Positions 16,579 to 26,400 of a stretch of 64,000 nucleotides of DNA are shown one piece after another. A program made the position numbers and the translations under genes. The notes beneath the pieces were generated by a model. The model worked only from the letters and a program-made list of their open reading frames with translations, was not told where the DNA came from and made no database searches. The first letter of the stretch is position 1. Every line of letters begins with the position of its first letter. Source of the stretch: Dyadobacter flavalbus (lineage in GTDB: Bacteria > Bacteroidota > Bacteroidia > Cytophagales > Spirosomataceae); assembly GCF_006149045.1 (NCBI RefSeq), contig NZ_VBSN01000069.1:1-64000 (forward strand). The letters run 5' to 3'.

Positions 16579-19059
16579 CTAGAACGGATATCCGACACCT
16601 AAGTTGATATTCAGGAAATTGGACTGGGTACGGTTGAAAAGTTTGTTGAATTCCAGTTCATCCAGTACAAAACGTTGCAGGGCCGGATCGTAAACTTTTA
16701 TCCCGAAGTCAAATCTCAGAATGAAGAAAGAAAGGTCATAACGTATTCCGAAGCCGGTCCCGACTGCGATTTCGCTGAGAAAATTACTGGTTTTCAGTTT
16801 TTGTTCCACCGGCGCATTGCTGTTCAGGTTCCAGACATTTCCGGCATCAATAAAAAGAGCGTAATTGATATCCCCGAAAAACTTGGCCAGAAATCCCCGC
16901 CATTCCAGATTTCCTTCCATTAAAAATTCGCCCGGCGACTCAAAAGACAGATTGTTGGAAGTCCGTCTTGGCTCTGAGCGGCCCGGTCCGAGCCTGCGCG
17001 GAAGCCATGCGCGCAAGCTGTTTGACCCTCCGGCGAAAAAGTACTTTTCATACGGCGGAACCTTGTTGTTTCCGTAACTGTAAATAGCACCCGAATTTAT
17101 CCTTGCCACAAACGCTGAACGTCTGCCGACCGGCCAGTAACGGCGATAATCGGCATTCCAGCGCAGGTATTTGTAAAACTGCAGATCTTTGTCATTAAAT
17201 ACATCTTTGATAACCCGCTCCTGATTTGGCAGAATATTCAGGGAAGTTCCGCCGGATTCCAGTGCAATGCGCAGGTAACGGGCATTTTTTGGCGGACCGA
17301 TGAGCGTATTGGTATTGTAAACGAAGTTGAAATTAATATCCGACACAAAGGATTTGTTGAAACTGTTGATCAGGTTATTTCCCTGATCTCGCAGTGTATC
17401 GAGCAAACTCGCAAAATCAGCCCGGATATTCTGCGTGTTCAAAACGTTAAGGTCAATCAGGGAAAGATTGAACAAGGTTGTGTTGCTCGGCTGCCAGGAA
17501 TACGTCATTGCAGCTTTAAGGTTTGTACGCGTGTATTCCGGTCTGTTTACATAGTTATAGCCCAGCCCGAGCTGTGTTCTCGGGTTATATGCCGCCGTTT
17601 GCTTTTGTAACAGGCTGCCGGGCGTCAGCAATCTTGGAAAAATGAGCGAAGTATTCAGTCCGACTTCCTCACTGCGGTAGATGGGATTGTTACCGCCCAG
17701 AAAACCCGGAACCAGTTCAATGCCGCCGCGCAGGTTGGCCTCAAAATTTTCAAGTCCGTTGAAAACATTTCTGATTTTATACGAAAGATTGGCAAAAGGC
17801 CCCGGTGCGCCCTGAAGCTGGATAACGTTCAGACCGAGATCGGTTGAAATCTGATATTTTTCCAGAGGAATAACCTTGAAAAAACTGTTGATTCCTTTTC
17901 CGGTAGAATCAAGCGTGTAGCTGTAATTGACAAAACGGAACTGATCCGTAAGCGACAATTGCTGCTGCGTATCCCTTTCTTTCTTCTGGCTGTAAAAAGC
18001 GCCCGGACGAACCTGAATCTTGCTGTCAAGGATTTTTGTGGCAAATCTTTTATCCGAAAAAACATACTGAATGCCCTGATAACGAACTGTGTCTTTTCTG
18101 AAAAGCGAATCGGGTAATCCGGACGGCGGCAAAACTTCAAAATGGATCGAATTGATCTTGTAACGATCCGGCTTGTTGGCCGGGCCGGGCAAATCCACAC
18201 GGACCTGCACGTCAACTGACTTGAAAAAAGTGTCCGTAGCTGCGTTGGTTATCGTGTCATTGATAAGGTAAGATACATTCTGTCTGGAAAAACCGAAGTA
18301 ACCTTCATTTCTGAGCAAAGTTTCCAGCCGGATCCTTTCTTCTTCAAAGGAATCACCGTCGTACCTTTTTTTGCTGACCAGCGCGGCACCTTTTCCGTTT
18401 GCGTTGATGATGCTGTCGACAAGCACATTTTTGATTTTGTACTGAATATCCTTGATCATCGTCGGCCGGTTTTCCGTCACCAGATAATTAACCCTGACTC
18501 TGTTAAAAGTCGTATCCGGCTTGAAAGTGACAACGGATTCAAAGAAACCGTTGTTATAAAGGTATTTCTGCATTTTTTCTGCATTCTGCAGAACCTCGTT
18601 TATGTTGAAATAAACCGGCGCTTCACCCAGAACACGCATGAAAAAATTTCCCTGATTTACTTTTACCTGCGCCCGTTTGAGTTTTTTTGCATACTTGCGC
18701 TGAATTTTGTCGAGCTTTCGTGGCGAATTTTCTTTATTAAGGCTTTCTTTCTGATAATTTTGCGTGATTTCAATGACATTCCGCTGTTTTTCTTCCTTGT
18801 TATAAAACAGCTCCCCGAATCGGTACAATCCGACATACGGGAAAAACGGCAGGCCGAGAAGCCGCCGGTTCGGTTTTTGAGGAATCAGCGCATCCAGTTC
18901 GGAATCATTGATAACATGATTTCCTTTGATGGAAGAATTTCCTAGGTAATAGCTTCTTGAACTGGAAGGTGTTTTAGGCGCACAGGAAAATGATCCCGAC
19001 AAAATCAGGAAAACAAACCAGCTATATATAATCCTGTAATTACTGTTCAATGCTGTCAA
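16579..19059 (-). CDS. tamL: TamL-type outer-membrane lipoprotein (BamA/TamA Omp85 family)
   Basis: 826 residues. A signal peptide ends in a lipobox GSFSC (C26), so this Omp85 protein is lipid-anchored, the feature of TamL in Bacteroidota. POTRA-like domains fill about 140-400 and a C-terminal 16-strand barrel domain ends with FLNINLGVGYPF. The barrel has the Omp85 motif region FFAGGSNSLRAW and the GPG/RRTSNN loop. TamL works with TamB in assembly or export of outer-membrane components. No ATG lies near the signal peptide; the start must be TTG at 19059 or TTG at 19050. The second shares bases with the start of the divergent gene. The gene is single, with miaB 147 bases downstream. Confidence 0.88.
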   Translation of the reverse strand: MTALNSNYRIIYSWFVFLILSGSFSCAPKTPSSSRSYYLGNSSIKGNHVINDSELDALIPQKPNRRLLGLPFFPYVGLYRFGELFYNKEEKQRNVIEITQNYQKESLNKENSPRKLDKIQRKYAKKLKRAQVKVNQGNFFMRVLGEAPVYFNINEVLQNAEKMQKYLYNNGFFESVVTFKPDTTFNRVRVNYLVTENRPTMIKDIQYKIKNVLVDSIINANGKGAALVSKKRYDGDSFEEERIRLETLLRNEGYFGFSRQNVSYLINDTITNAATDTFFKSVDVQVRVDLPGPANKPDRYKINSIHFEVLPPSGLPDSLFRKDTVRYQGIQYVFSDKRFATKILDSKIQVRPGAFYSQKKERDTQQQLSLTDQFRFVNYSYTLDSTGKGINSFFKVIPLEKYQISTDLGLNVIQLQGAPGPFANLSYKIRNVFNGLENFEANLRGGIELVPGFLGGNNPIYRSEEVGLNTSLIFPRLLTPGSLLQKQTAAYNPRTQLGLGYNYVNRPEYTRTNLKAAMTYSWQPSNTTLFNLSLIDLNVLNTQNIRADFASLLDTLRDQGNNLINSFNKSFVSDINFNFVYNTNTLIGPPKNARYLRIALESGGTSLNILPNQERVIKDVFNDKDLQFYKYLRWNADYRRYWPVGRRSAFVARINSGAIYSYGNNKVPPYEKYFFAGGSNSLRAWLPRRLGPGRSEPRRTSNNLSFESPGEFLMEGNLEWRGFLAKFFGDINYALFIDAGNVWNLNSNAPVEQKLKTSNFLSEIAVGTGFGIRYDLSFFILRFDFGIKVYDPALQRFVLDELEFNKLFNRTQSNFLNINLGVGYPF

Positions 19060-19814
19060 AAAGTCGTATTAAATATATTAATGCTCTTAAAATCAAAAAG
19101 TACCGGCAACTGCACCAGTCTTTTATCGTAGAAGGTGCCAAGAGTGTGCTGGAACTGCTTGATTCGGATTTTAAGATAGAGTTTGTTTTATCAACATCAG
19201 AGTTCCGGCAAAAATACTCAAGTAATTTATCCCGGCATAATGCTGTGACAGAAACCGTGACTTTACAGGAACTCAAGGGTTTGGGTTCATTTCAGACCAA
19301 CGATTCCTGCCTGGCCGTTGCTAAAACAAAGGATAACGTTTTTTTGTCTCCGGATGCGGCTGAATATGTGCTTATTCTGGACGATGTGCGCGATCCGGGC
19401 AATCTCGGAACGATCATACGTGTTGCCGACTGGTACGGAATCAGTAAAATAATCTGTTCTGAAGATACAACGGACATGTACAATCCGAAGGTTATTTCGG
19501 CCAGCAAAGGATCTTTTACAAGAGTGAATATTTTTTATACGGATCTGGCTTCCTACTTGTCGGCCAATGCAGCGGGAAAGGAAGTTGCCGGCGCTTTTCT
19601 GGGCGGTAAATCCATTTACGATTACCGTTTTTCAAATTCCGGCGGGTTTATTGTCATGGGCAACGAGTCCAACGGAATCAGTAAGGAAATTGAAGCTTTT
19701 GTAACGGACAGGATTACGATTCCGAGGATCGGAGAAGCCGAGTCGCTGAATGTCGGAATTGCCACTGCCGTTATGCTCGATAACATGCGTCGCCAGACTG
19801 CGATCAAGCAGTAG
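19050..19814 (+). CDS. TrmH/SpoU-family RNA 2'-O-methyltransferase
   Basis: 254 residues. The N-terminal substrate-binding domain (about 1-95) includes KYRQLHQSFIVEGAKSVLELL. The C-terminal SPOUT domain has the three family motifs: motif 1 DDVRDPGNLGTIIRVADW, motif 2 IVMGNESNGISKE and motif 3 IPRIGEAESLNVGIATAV. These form the trefoil knot that binds S-adenosylmethionine. Members methylate the ribose of a guanosine or other base in 23S rRNA or tRNA; the exact site cannot be told. Its ATG at 19050 overlaps the start of the divergent tamL gene. Confidence 0.92.
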   Translation: MLSKSRIKYINALKIKKYRQLHQSFIVEGAKSVLELLDSDFKIEFVLSTSEFRQKYSSNLSRHNAVTETVTLQELKGLGSFQTNDSCLAVAKTKDNVFLSPDAAEYVLILDDVRDPGNLGTIIRVADWYGISKIICSEDTTDMYNPKVISASKGSFTRVNIFYTDLASYLSANAAGKEVAGAFLGGKSIYDYRFSNSGGFIVMGNESNGISKEIEAFVTDRITIPRIGEAESLNVGIATAVMLDNMRRQTAIKQ

Positions 19815-19821
19815 TTTTCAA

Positions 19822-20610
19822 TTACTCGTGTGCAGCTTTATGCGACAGTTCTTCCGCATATTCTTTTCCAAGGTAATTATCTATAAAATAATGTGCGATG
19901 TAGAGAAGCGGCGTTAGTAAAATGGCAACAATGCCTTTGTAGACATAATTAATGCTGCCGACGGAAAAAACCTGATCCAGACTCCAGTTGCCGAAAACGT
20001 AAAACGCAATGGTGATCACGACAAAGCTGTCGACCAGTTGCGAAAACATCGTGGAACCTGTTGCCCTGAGCCAAATAAAGCGGCTTCCGGTTCTTCTGCG
20101 CAGCCATGAGAAAACAAACACATCCAGCAGCTGTCCGAGCAGAAAAGCCACGATGGAACCGATCATGATGCCAAGCCCCTGATTGAAGATTTTGGTAAAT
20201 GCGTCGTTGATATTAAACACATTTCCGTGACTGTCGGTATTGTTGATGTCCAGCCAGAATTTGGCGGGAGGCAGCTTGGTGGCAGCCAGAATGGTAATGA
20301 ACGTGTAGGCTATGAAGCAGGCCGTCAGAAATGAAATGCGTTTCACACCTTTCCGCCCGAAGTATTCATTGATGATATCCGACGTAATAAATACGACCGG
20401 CCAGTTGATAACGCCGGCAGTCATGTTAAAATCGAGTTTCTGGCCTGCAATCGGCAATTGTGCCGGTGAAAGTCCGAGCAAGGTTTCAACAGAGAATATC
20501 TTTCCGCCGATGATTTCGGCAATGAGCGCATTGGTCAGGAAAATACCGCATAGCAAAAGGAACAGGCGTTGCCTTTTGGCTTCCTGTACCGAATTATCCT
20601 GTATTGTCAT
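19822..20610 (-). CDS. Queuosine precursor transporter (YhhQ/VUT family)
   Basis: 262 residues with about six hydrophobic segments. It has the VUT/YhhQ features KIFSV..LSPAQLPIAGQ near the N-terminus, ITSDIINEYFGRKGVKR, SFLLGQLLDVFVFSWLRRRTGSR-like topology and the RATGSTMFSQLVDSFVVI segment. These inner-membrane proteins take up preQ0/preQ1 for queuosine synthesis in tRNA. A loop of about 25 residues near 115-140 (LPPAKFWLDINNTDSHG) is longer than in E. coli YhhQ, as in other Bacteroidota. It converges with the methyltransferase (7 bases apart) and lies 51 bases downstream of the aminotransferase stop. Confidence 0.9.
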   Translation of the reverse strand: MTIQDNSVQEAKRQRLFLLLCGIFLTNALIAEIIGGKIFSVETLLGLSPAQLPIAGQKLDFNMTAGVINWPVVFITSDIINEYFGRKGVKRISFLTACFIAYTFITILAATKLPPAKFWLDINNTDSHGNVFNINDAFTKIFNQGLGIMIGSIVAFLLGQLLDVFVFSWLRRRTGSRFIWLRATGSTMFSQLVDSFVVITIAFYVFGNWSLDQVFSVGSINYVYKGIVAILLTPLLYIAHYFIDNYLGKEYAEELSHKAAHE

Positions 20611-20661
20611 TTAAAAGGTTTGATAGTTTACTGACAGAGGAGGAAATTACAAAGATCGGTT

Positions 20662-21906
20662 TCAGACAATCACGTTCTCAATGGTTTTGGCGGATAATAC
20701 CCTGTGGTTTTCAAGAAAGTATTCCAGCTTGTCCATCGCCTGATTCAGTTCATCAATAGTGGGCAGAAACACAATCCTGAAATGGTCATTGCTGATGTAA
20801 TTGAATCCGGTTCCGGCAACAACAAGTACTTTCTGGTCACTCAAAAGATCGTAAACAAACTGCTCGTCTGTTTTCAGCCCGAATTTTTTCAGGTCAATTT
20901 TCGGGAACACGTATAAAGAACCTTTCGGGCGCACGCAAGTAATGCCGGGAATGGAAGTCAGCCGGTCATAAACGAGGTTCATTTGCTTGTGCAGCCTTCC
21001 TGTGGGAACAACCAGTTCCTTAATGCTCTGATAACCGCCCAGTGCCGTCTGAATGGCATATTGCGTCGGGACATTGGCGCAAAGGCGCATACTGGCCAGC
21101 AGCAGCAAGCCTTCCATGTAGGATTTTGCTTTTTGTTTTGCACCGCTGAGAATCATCCATCCGCCGCGGAAACCTGCTGAGCGGTAATTTTTGGAAAGTC
21201 CGCCATAAGTAACGCACAAGGTATCCGTTACAAAAGAGCCCATCGGATAATGTACCGCTCCGTTGTAAAGAATCTTGTCATAAATTTCATCTGAAAAAAG
21301 GATCAGCCCGTGTTCTTCGGCAATTTTTGCCATGCGTTTCAGAACGTCCTTTTCATAAACGGCACCGGTCGGATTGTTCGGATTGATCAGAACAATTCCT
21401 TTGGTACGCGGCGTTATTTTCTTTTCAAGATCATCCAGATCAGGATTCCAGTCAGAAGCTTCATCACATACATAATGCACAGGCGTTCCGCCGCTGAGTG
21501 CAATAGCTGCTGTCCAGAGCGGATAATCCGGAGAAGGAACCAGGATTTCATCACCGGGGTTCAGCAAAGCCTGCATGGAAAGCAGGATCAGTTCACTTAC
21601 ACCGTTTCCGATAAAAATGTCATTAATTTCAACATCCTGTATCCCGATTGTCTGCGTATAATGCATCACAGCCTTGCGTGCCGCGAACAAACCCCTTGAA
21701 TCTGAATATCCCTGTGCATTGCGGATGTTCATGATGATATCATGGACAATTTCATCCGGAGAATCGAAGCCGAAAGGGGCGGGGTTCCCGATATTCAGGT
21801 TGTGGATTTTATAACCCTGGCTTTCAAGTTCAAGCGCTTTGTGATAAGTAGCACCGCGAATTTCGTATTTGAGATTGTTAAGGCGCTGGCTTTTTAGAAT
21901 TTCCAT
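20662..21906 (-). CDS. alaA: Class I aminotransferase, AlaA-like
   Basis: 414 residues of fold-type I PLP enzyme. It has NPNNPTGA (175-182), FSDEIYDKI (205-212), the PLP lysine K239 in YGGLSKNYRSAGFRGGW, and the C-terminal arginine region NDHFRIVFLPT. The N-terminal Q-R-L-x-N-L-x-Y-E-I-R-G start and the LSKNYRSAGFRGGWM stretch match AlaA-type alanine:2-oxoglutarate aminotransferases. It makes alanine from pyruvate and glutamate in the cytoplasm. Substrate assignment rests on family resemblance. Two hairpins upstream separate it from the susD transcript. Confidence 0.87.
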   Translation of the reverse strand: MEILKSQRLNNLKYEIRGATYHKALELESQGYKIHNLNIGNPAPFGFDSPDEIVHDIIMNIRNAQGYSDSRGLFAARKAVMHYTQTIGIQDVEINDIFIGNGVSELILLSMQALLNPGDEILVPSPDYPLWTAAIALSGGTPVHYVCDEASDWNPDLDDLEKKITPRTKGIVLINPNNPTGAVYEKDVLKRMAKIAEEHGLILFSDEIYDKILYNGAVHYPMGSFVTDTLCVTYGGLSKNYRSAGFRGGWMILSGAKQKAKSYMEGLLLLASMRLCANVPTQYAIQTALGGYQSIKELVVPTGRLHKQMNLVYDRLTSIPGITCVRPKGSLYVFPKIDLKKFGLKTDEQFVYDLLSDQKVLVVAGTGFNYISNDHFRIVFLPTIDELNQAMDKLEYFLENHRVLSAKTIENVIV

Positions 21907-21936
21907 TGTGTATGATCAGGATAACTTTTCAAAGTT

Positions 21937-21987
21937 AAAAAAAAACGGCTGTAAAGCGAATCAAATTGACATTGCAGCTTTTACAGC
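21937..21987 (-). terminator. Second terminator between susD and the aminotransferase gene
   Basis: On the minus strand GCTGTAAAAGC (21987-21977) pairs with GCTTTACAGC (21957-21948). A short spacer and a run of nine T (A at 21937-21945 on the plus strand) follow. It lies beyond the first susD terminator and before the aminotransferase start, so it works as a back-up stop or as a leader attenuator for the aminotransferase. Confidence 0.65.
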
Positions 21988-21990
21988 ATA

Positions 21991-22028
21991 AAAAAAGGCG
22001 GACATAAATGAATATGCCCGCCTTTTTC
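21991..22028 (-). terminator. Terminator after the susD-like gene
   Basis: AAAAAAGGCGG (21991-22001) pairs with CCGCCTTTTTC (22018-22028), with partial pairing inside the loop. It starts 17 bases past the susD stop and has a T-rich tail on the minus strand. Confidence 0.8.
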
Positions 22029-22045
22029 AGAATCTTAATTGTTTA

Positions 22046-23485
22046 TCAGAACTTGTCCCACCATAATTTGGTCGTTACAAGGTCACCTCCGATTGCAGCT
22101 GCGGCAGCTTCGCGGTTTGCACCGTTCAGCGTTTGCTCGTTAATCGGGTAAATCATGCGAACAGGAATTGCAAGACTTCCGGCAGGAATATTACCGCCAG
22201 ACGGTGGAGATAGTTTTGGGAAATCCAGCCTTCTCCATTCTACCCATGCTTCCCATCCTCTGTTATAAAGGGCCAGCCATTTCTGGAAACCGATTTTTTC
22301 TTTCCAGTTGGTTGCAGCAGTAGCATAAGCAACTTTTGGCTGAGCAAGATAAGTAGCAGCGGCGGCTGCATCGCCCGTCCAGTAAACAATGGATGCTGTT
22401 ACGCCCTTGTTATAATGCTCAGCGGCAGAACCTGTAATAAAGCCTCTTTCAACTGCTTCTGCCAATAAAAATTCAACTTCCGAATAATCCAGAAGAATGC
22501 CTTCCAGACTTGGCGTAATGATTTTTTCACTTACGTGTGAGAATGCAGAATATGTGTTCAGAAATCCGTACTGGCCGCCAATGTATTTGCCATCCACAGA
22601 AGTGAAATAAGAAGATCTTCTAGGATCATTCAGATCATTCATCGGATTGACGATTGTTGAAGCAGCTACAAAATCCTGACGGCTTGAATACAACGGATTC
22701 AAATTCTGTGCAATCGGGTTGTAGTTTGGTGGCGTACTGATGTATGGAAATGCAGCTTTATCGTCATTAGAGGTAAATACATTCGGTGCAGCTTCTGCTA
22801 CGAGTGTTTTTGCCTTTGCAGGATCACTGTCAGCAATAATCATTGCAAGTTTCAATTGCAGCGAATTTCCAAATTTGAACCATTTGTTCATATCACCTTT
22901 ATAAATCAGATCTCCGCTTGTAAATGCTGTTCCTCCGCTTTTTAGATTAGGCAATGCAGCATGTAAACGATCAAGAAGAGAATAATACACGGTTTTTGCA
23001 TCATCATACTTTGGCAGCGGATTTTCAGGATTCAATGCTTCGGTGTAAGGAATATCACCAAAAGTATTGACCAGTACTGACCATGCAAGTACTTCCACCA
23101 CTTCAATCTGTGCCAGTTGCACTTTCTTGGTAGCATCTGAAAGCAGTGGATCTGCATTGACAATACTACGGGATTCATTCAAATCTGAAATAACACCTTT
23201 GTAAATTCCCTGCCAGAAAGCCTGTGGAATGGTACGTGCCTGAACATTGTATCTCGGCTCGTCCAGGTACGTAGTTGTAGACCATTGCTGAACATACAGA
23301 CGATAGTTATTAACGTTTACGTTCGGCGTTGTAAGTGTATCCGCCAGACCTTTCAGTGCATTGGAGAAAAGTGTAACCGCAGGCACTACGGAAGGACGCT
23401 TTTGATCTACATTGTAATCATCCAGACTGTCAACACAGGATGCCAGCAGCAGAATGGGTAAAAAGAAAACGATTATTTTTTTCAT
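22046..23485 (-). CDS. SusD/RagB-like outer-membrane lipoprotein (SusD-like_2 type)
   Basis: 479 residues. The signal peptide ends with lipobox LLASC (C17), then the DSLDDYNVDQKRPS start typical of the SusD-like_2 branch. The fold is helical with TPR-like pairs; the C-terminus carries WEAWVEWRRLDFPKL and PVRMIYPINEQTLN, both family hallmarks. SusD proteins cap the SusC barrel at the cell surface and capture the substrate. It starts 8 bases after the susC-like stop, so the pair is one operon. No glycoside hydrolase or regulator is adjacent, so the substrate could be sugar or peptide. Confidence 0.93.
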   Translation of the reverse strand: MKKIIVFFLPILLLASCVDSLDDYNVDQKRPSVVPAVTLFSNALKGLADTLTTPNVNVNNYRLYVQQWSTTTYLDEPRYNVQARTIPQAFWQGIYKGVISDLNESRSIVNADPLLSDATKKVQLAQIEVVEVLAWSVLVNTFGDIPYTEALNPENPLPKYDDAKTVYYSLLDRLHAALPNLKSGGTAFTSGDLIYKGDMNKWFKFGNSLQLKLAMIIADSDPAKAKTLVAEAAPNVFTSNDDKAAFPYISTPPNYNPIAQNLNPLYSSRQDFVAASTIVNPMNDLNDPRRSSYFTSVDGKYIGGQYGFLNTYSAFSHVSEKIITPSLEGILLDYSEVEFLLAEAVERGFITGSAAEHYNKGVTASIVYWTGDAAAAATYLAQPKVAYATAATNWKEKIGFQKWLALYNRGWEAWVEWRRLDFPKLSPPSGGNIPAGSLAIPVRMIYPINEQTLNGANREAAAAAIGGDLVTTKLWWDKF

Positions 23486-23493
23486 AATAATTT

Positions 23494-26400
23494 TTAGAAA
23501 CGGAATTTAACATTGAAACCATAGCTTCTTACTGCCGGATATGCACCGCTTTGGTATCCACCTGCACCGCTGGAAACACCTGAGCTCAAACCTTCTTCTG
23601 GATCCGAGTATTTCATGTTTTTATGAATGATCCAAAGGTTACGGCCAATAACTGAAAGGTCGATTGCTTTGAATGCACGCAGTTTGGAAACAACATTCTG
23701 AGGCAGGCTGTAAGTCAAGGCTACTTCTCTCAGCTTGATGTAGCTTCCATCATAAATGTACATGGCTCTCGGTGGGTTGGCAGGGTATCCGTAAGCAGTT
23801 GCTCCGTTACCGTCCAGGTTTTCAGCTCTGATTGTATTCGGAGTTCCGTCAGCCTGTACGCCGGGGAACAAAACACCTCCGCCTTGTGCAACCGGGCTTC
23901 TTTTAGGATTTCCAAGCTCGTTCAAACCTGCTGTAATCGGATACATACCTGTTCCTTCTCCATACCATTGATCCAGTGACCAGATATCTCCTCCATGACG
24001 CATATCAAGCAAGAAGTTCAATGAAACGTTTTTGTATTTCAAATTATTGCTTATACCGCCGATCCAGTCTGGGTTCGGGTTACCGATGATTTCGGCAGAA
24101 CTTGCAGAAGCCTGGTACATACCATTTGTTTTAACAATTTTCTGACCATTTTCGTGGTAAACAAAGTTGGTGCCTCTGATTATTCCAAAAGGTTGTCCTT
24201 CGGCAGCATTCAGAGAAACACCTCCCTGCAGAGAAGCAATAGGTACGTTCGTTACTTTACCGGCACCTTCCCCATATAAGCTGATTACTTTATTCCTGTT
24301 ACGTGCAAAGTTAACATTTACAGTCCAGGAGAAACTTCCTGTTCTTACAGGCGTAACATAAGCCGAAACTTCAACTCCTTTGTTTTGTACCTCTCCGGAA
24401 TTTACATAAATGAAAGAATAACCCGTTGCAGCAGTAGTAGAAACTGGAAGAATCTGGTCAAGCGTGCTTGAACGGTAATAAGTGACATTCAATCCAAGTC
24501 GGTCGTCAAGAAACGCTGTTTCCAAACCAAATTCATAGTTTTTTGTACGTTCCGGTTTCAGATTCGGATTGTTCATGGTGTTACGCAATGTAAAGTAAGG
24601 AACAGAACCGATGCCCGTAGGTTTGTCATAAACTTTACGGGTACTTCCCCATGGTGCGTCATTACCTACTTCTGCGTAGTTGGCACTGATTTTACCCATT
24701 GTCAGCCAGTTGGTCTTGAAAATTTCCAGGTTGGAAAAGTTAAAGTTTGCACCGATTGCAGGATAGAAGTAAGTGTTGTTTCCTTCACTCAATGTTGTCG
24801 ATTTGTCCTGTCTTGCAGTAAGGTCAAGGTTAACCAGTTCTTTGTAACCAAAAGACGCCTGACCGTAAATACCATCCACACCGATTCTTCTGTAAATTTC
24901 AGACGGTGCTTCAATTGGGTTCACAGAGTTTGACAAAGAGTACAGGTTCGGAACAACCATACCGCCGTTTGTTTTTGCTCTGATCGCATCTTCTGTGGAT
25001 CTGCGCATACTTCCTCCAAGCAAACCGGAAAAACTGATATCTTTGGTAATGCTCTTGCGGAAGTTAAAAATTACGTCAAGGTTAGTCTCGTTGAACGAAC
25101 GGTTATAACGCATGTATTCTGCGGGATCAGCGCTTCCGAAAGCAATTCTTTCTTCCTGCATATCATTGGTGCCGTTGTAAGCAAACCGGCCGGTCAGGTC
25201 AACCCATGAAGCAATTTTGTACACAGCCTGCGCATAACCGAAGAAGTTGTTGCGGCTGTCGTTGGAGAAATTCTGGTATCTTGAGAAATACGGGTTTTCA
25301 GAATATATCGGTCCGTTTTCTTCCAGAGGAGCCGTCGGGTCTCTCCAGTTCCACGTAATGTTCTGCTCGTTTCTGAAGTATGCTTCTTTTTGTTCAAGCA
25401 AGTCCACGTTGGTCTGAAACCATTGTCTGAACTGCTGGTTAGGGTTTTTACCATTATAACCCGTTCCGTATCTTCCTAGACCTTTGATGTTCGAAAAGTT
25501 GGCGTTAGCCGAAACAGTCAGTTTTTTGCTCAAATCGTAAGAAGCAGAAAAGTTGAACAGGTTTTTTTCAAGCTTGCTGTTTGGCAAAACACCTTTGTCA
25601 TCTGCTCTTGTAAAACCAAGTTTGAAAGTAGAATTTTCACCACCGCCGGTTACATTAACACTCTGGTTGGAAGTAACAGCAGTTTCGTAGAATTTGTCCG
25701 GGCCATTCTGGGCAGCAACCCACGGAGTCATTTTCCCGTAGTTAGGGCCGGAAGGATCGATGGCATTCCACTGATAAACCATACGGCTTGGATCAAATTT
25801 TGCACCGAAAGAAGCATCCGCGTCAAAAACAACAATGTCGCCTTCTCCTGAGCCAAGATCGCCTCTGTAAAATTCGTCCGCAGAACCTGCACCGCCATAA
25901 CCGGCACCATATTCTTTCTGGTATTTGGCAAATGTCGTTTTATCGATTTTACCCCATGTTACACCGCTGTTTACGGTTACATCGAAACTGTTTTTACGAC
26001 CTTGCTTTGTAGTGATCAAAATAACACCATTGGAAGCACGTGAACCGTAAAGAGCCGTTGCAGCTGCACCTTTCAGAACGTTAACGGAAGCAATGTTGTC
26101 CGGGTTGATATCCGAAGCAGCATTACCATAATCTGTTCCTGAACGGCCTGTCTGCTGATCAGCAGTATTGGTATTGGCATTGGATACCGGCACACCGTCG
26201 ATAACCCACAGAGCCTGGTTGTTACCTGTAATGGATTTGTATCCGCGAATGATCACGTTTGTGGATCCGCCAAGGTTGTTGTTGGTTTTGATGTCAAGAC
26301 CTGCCACTTTACCGGAAAGGGAATTCATGACGTTTGTGCCGCGTGCCTGCGTGATCTGCTCGGCGCTGACCTGTTGGGCAGCATACACAAGCTCGTTTCT

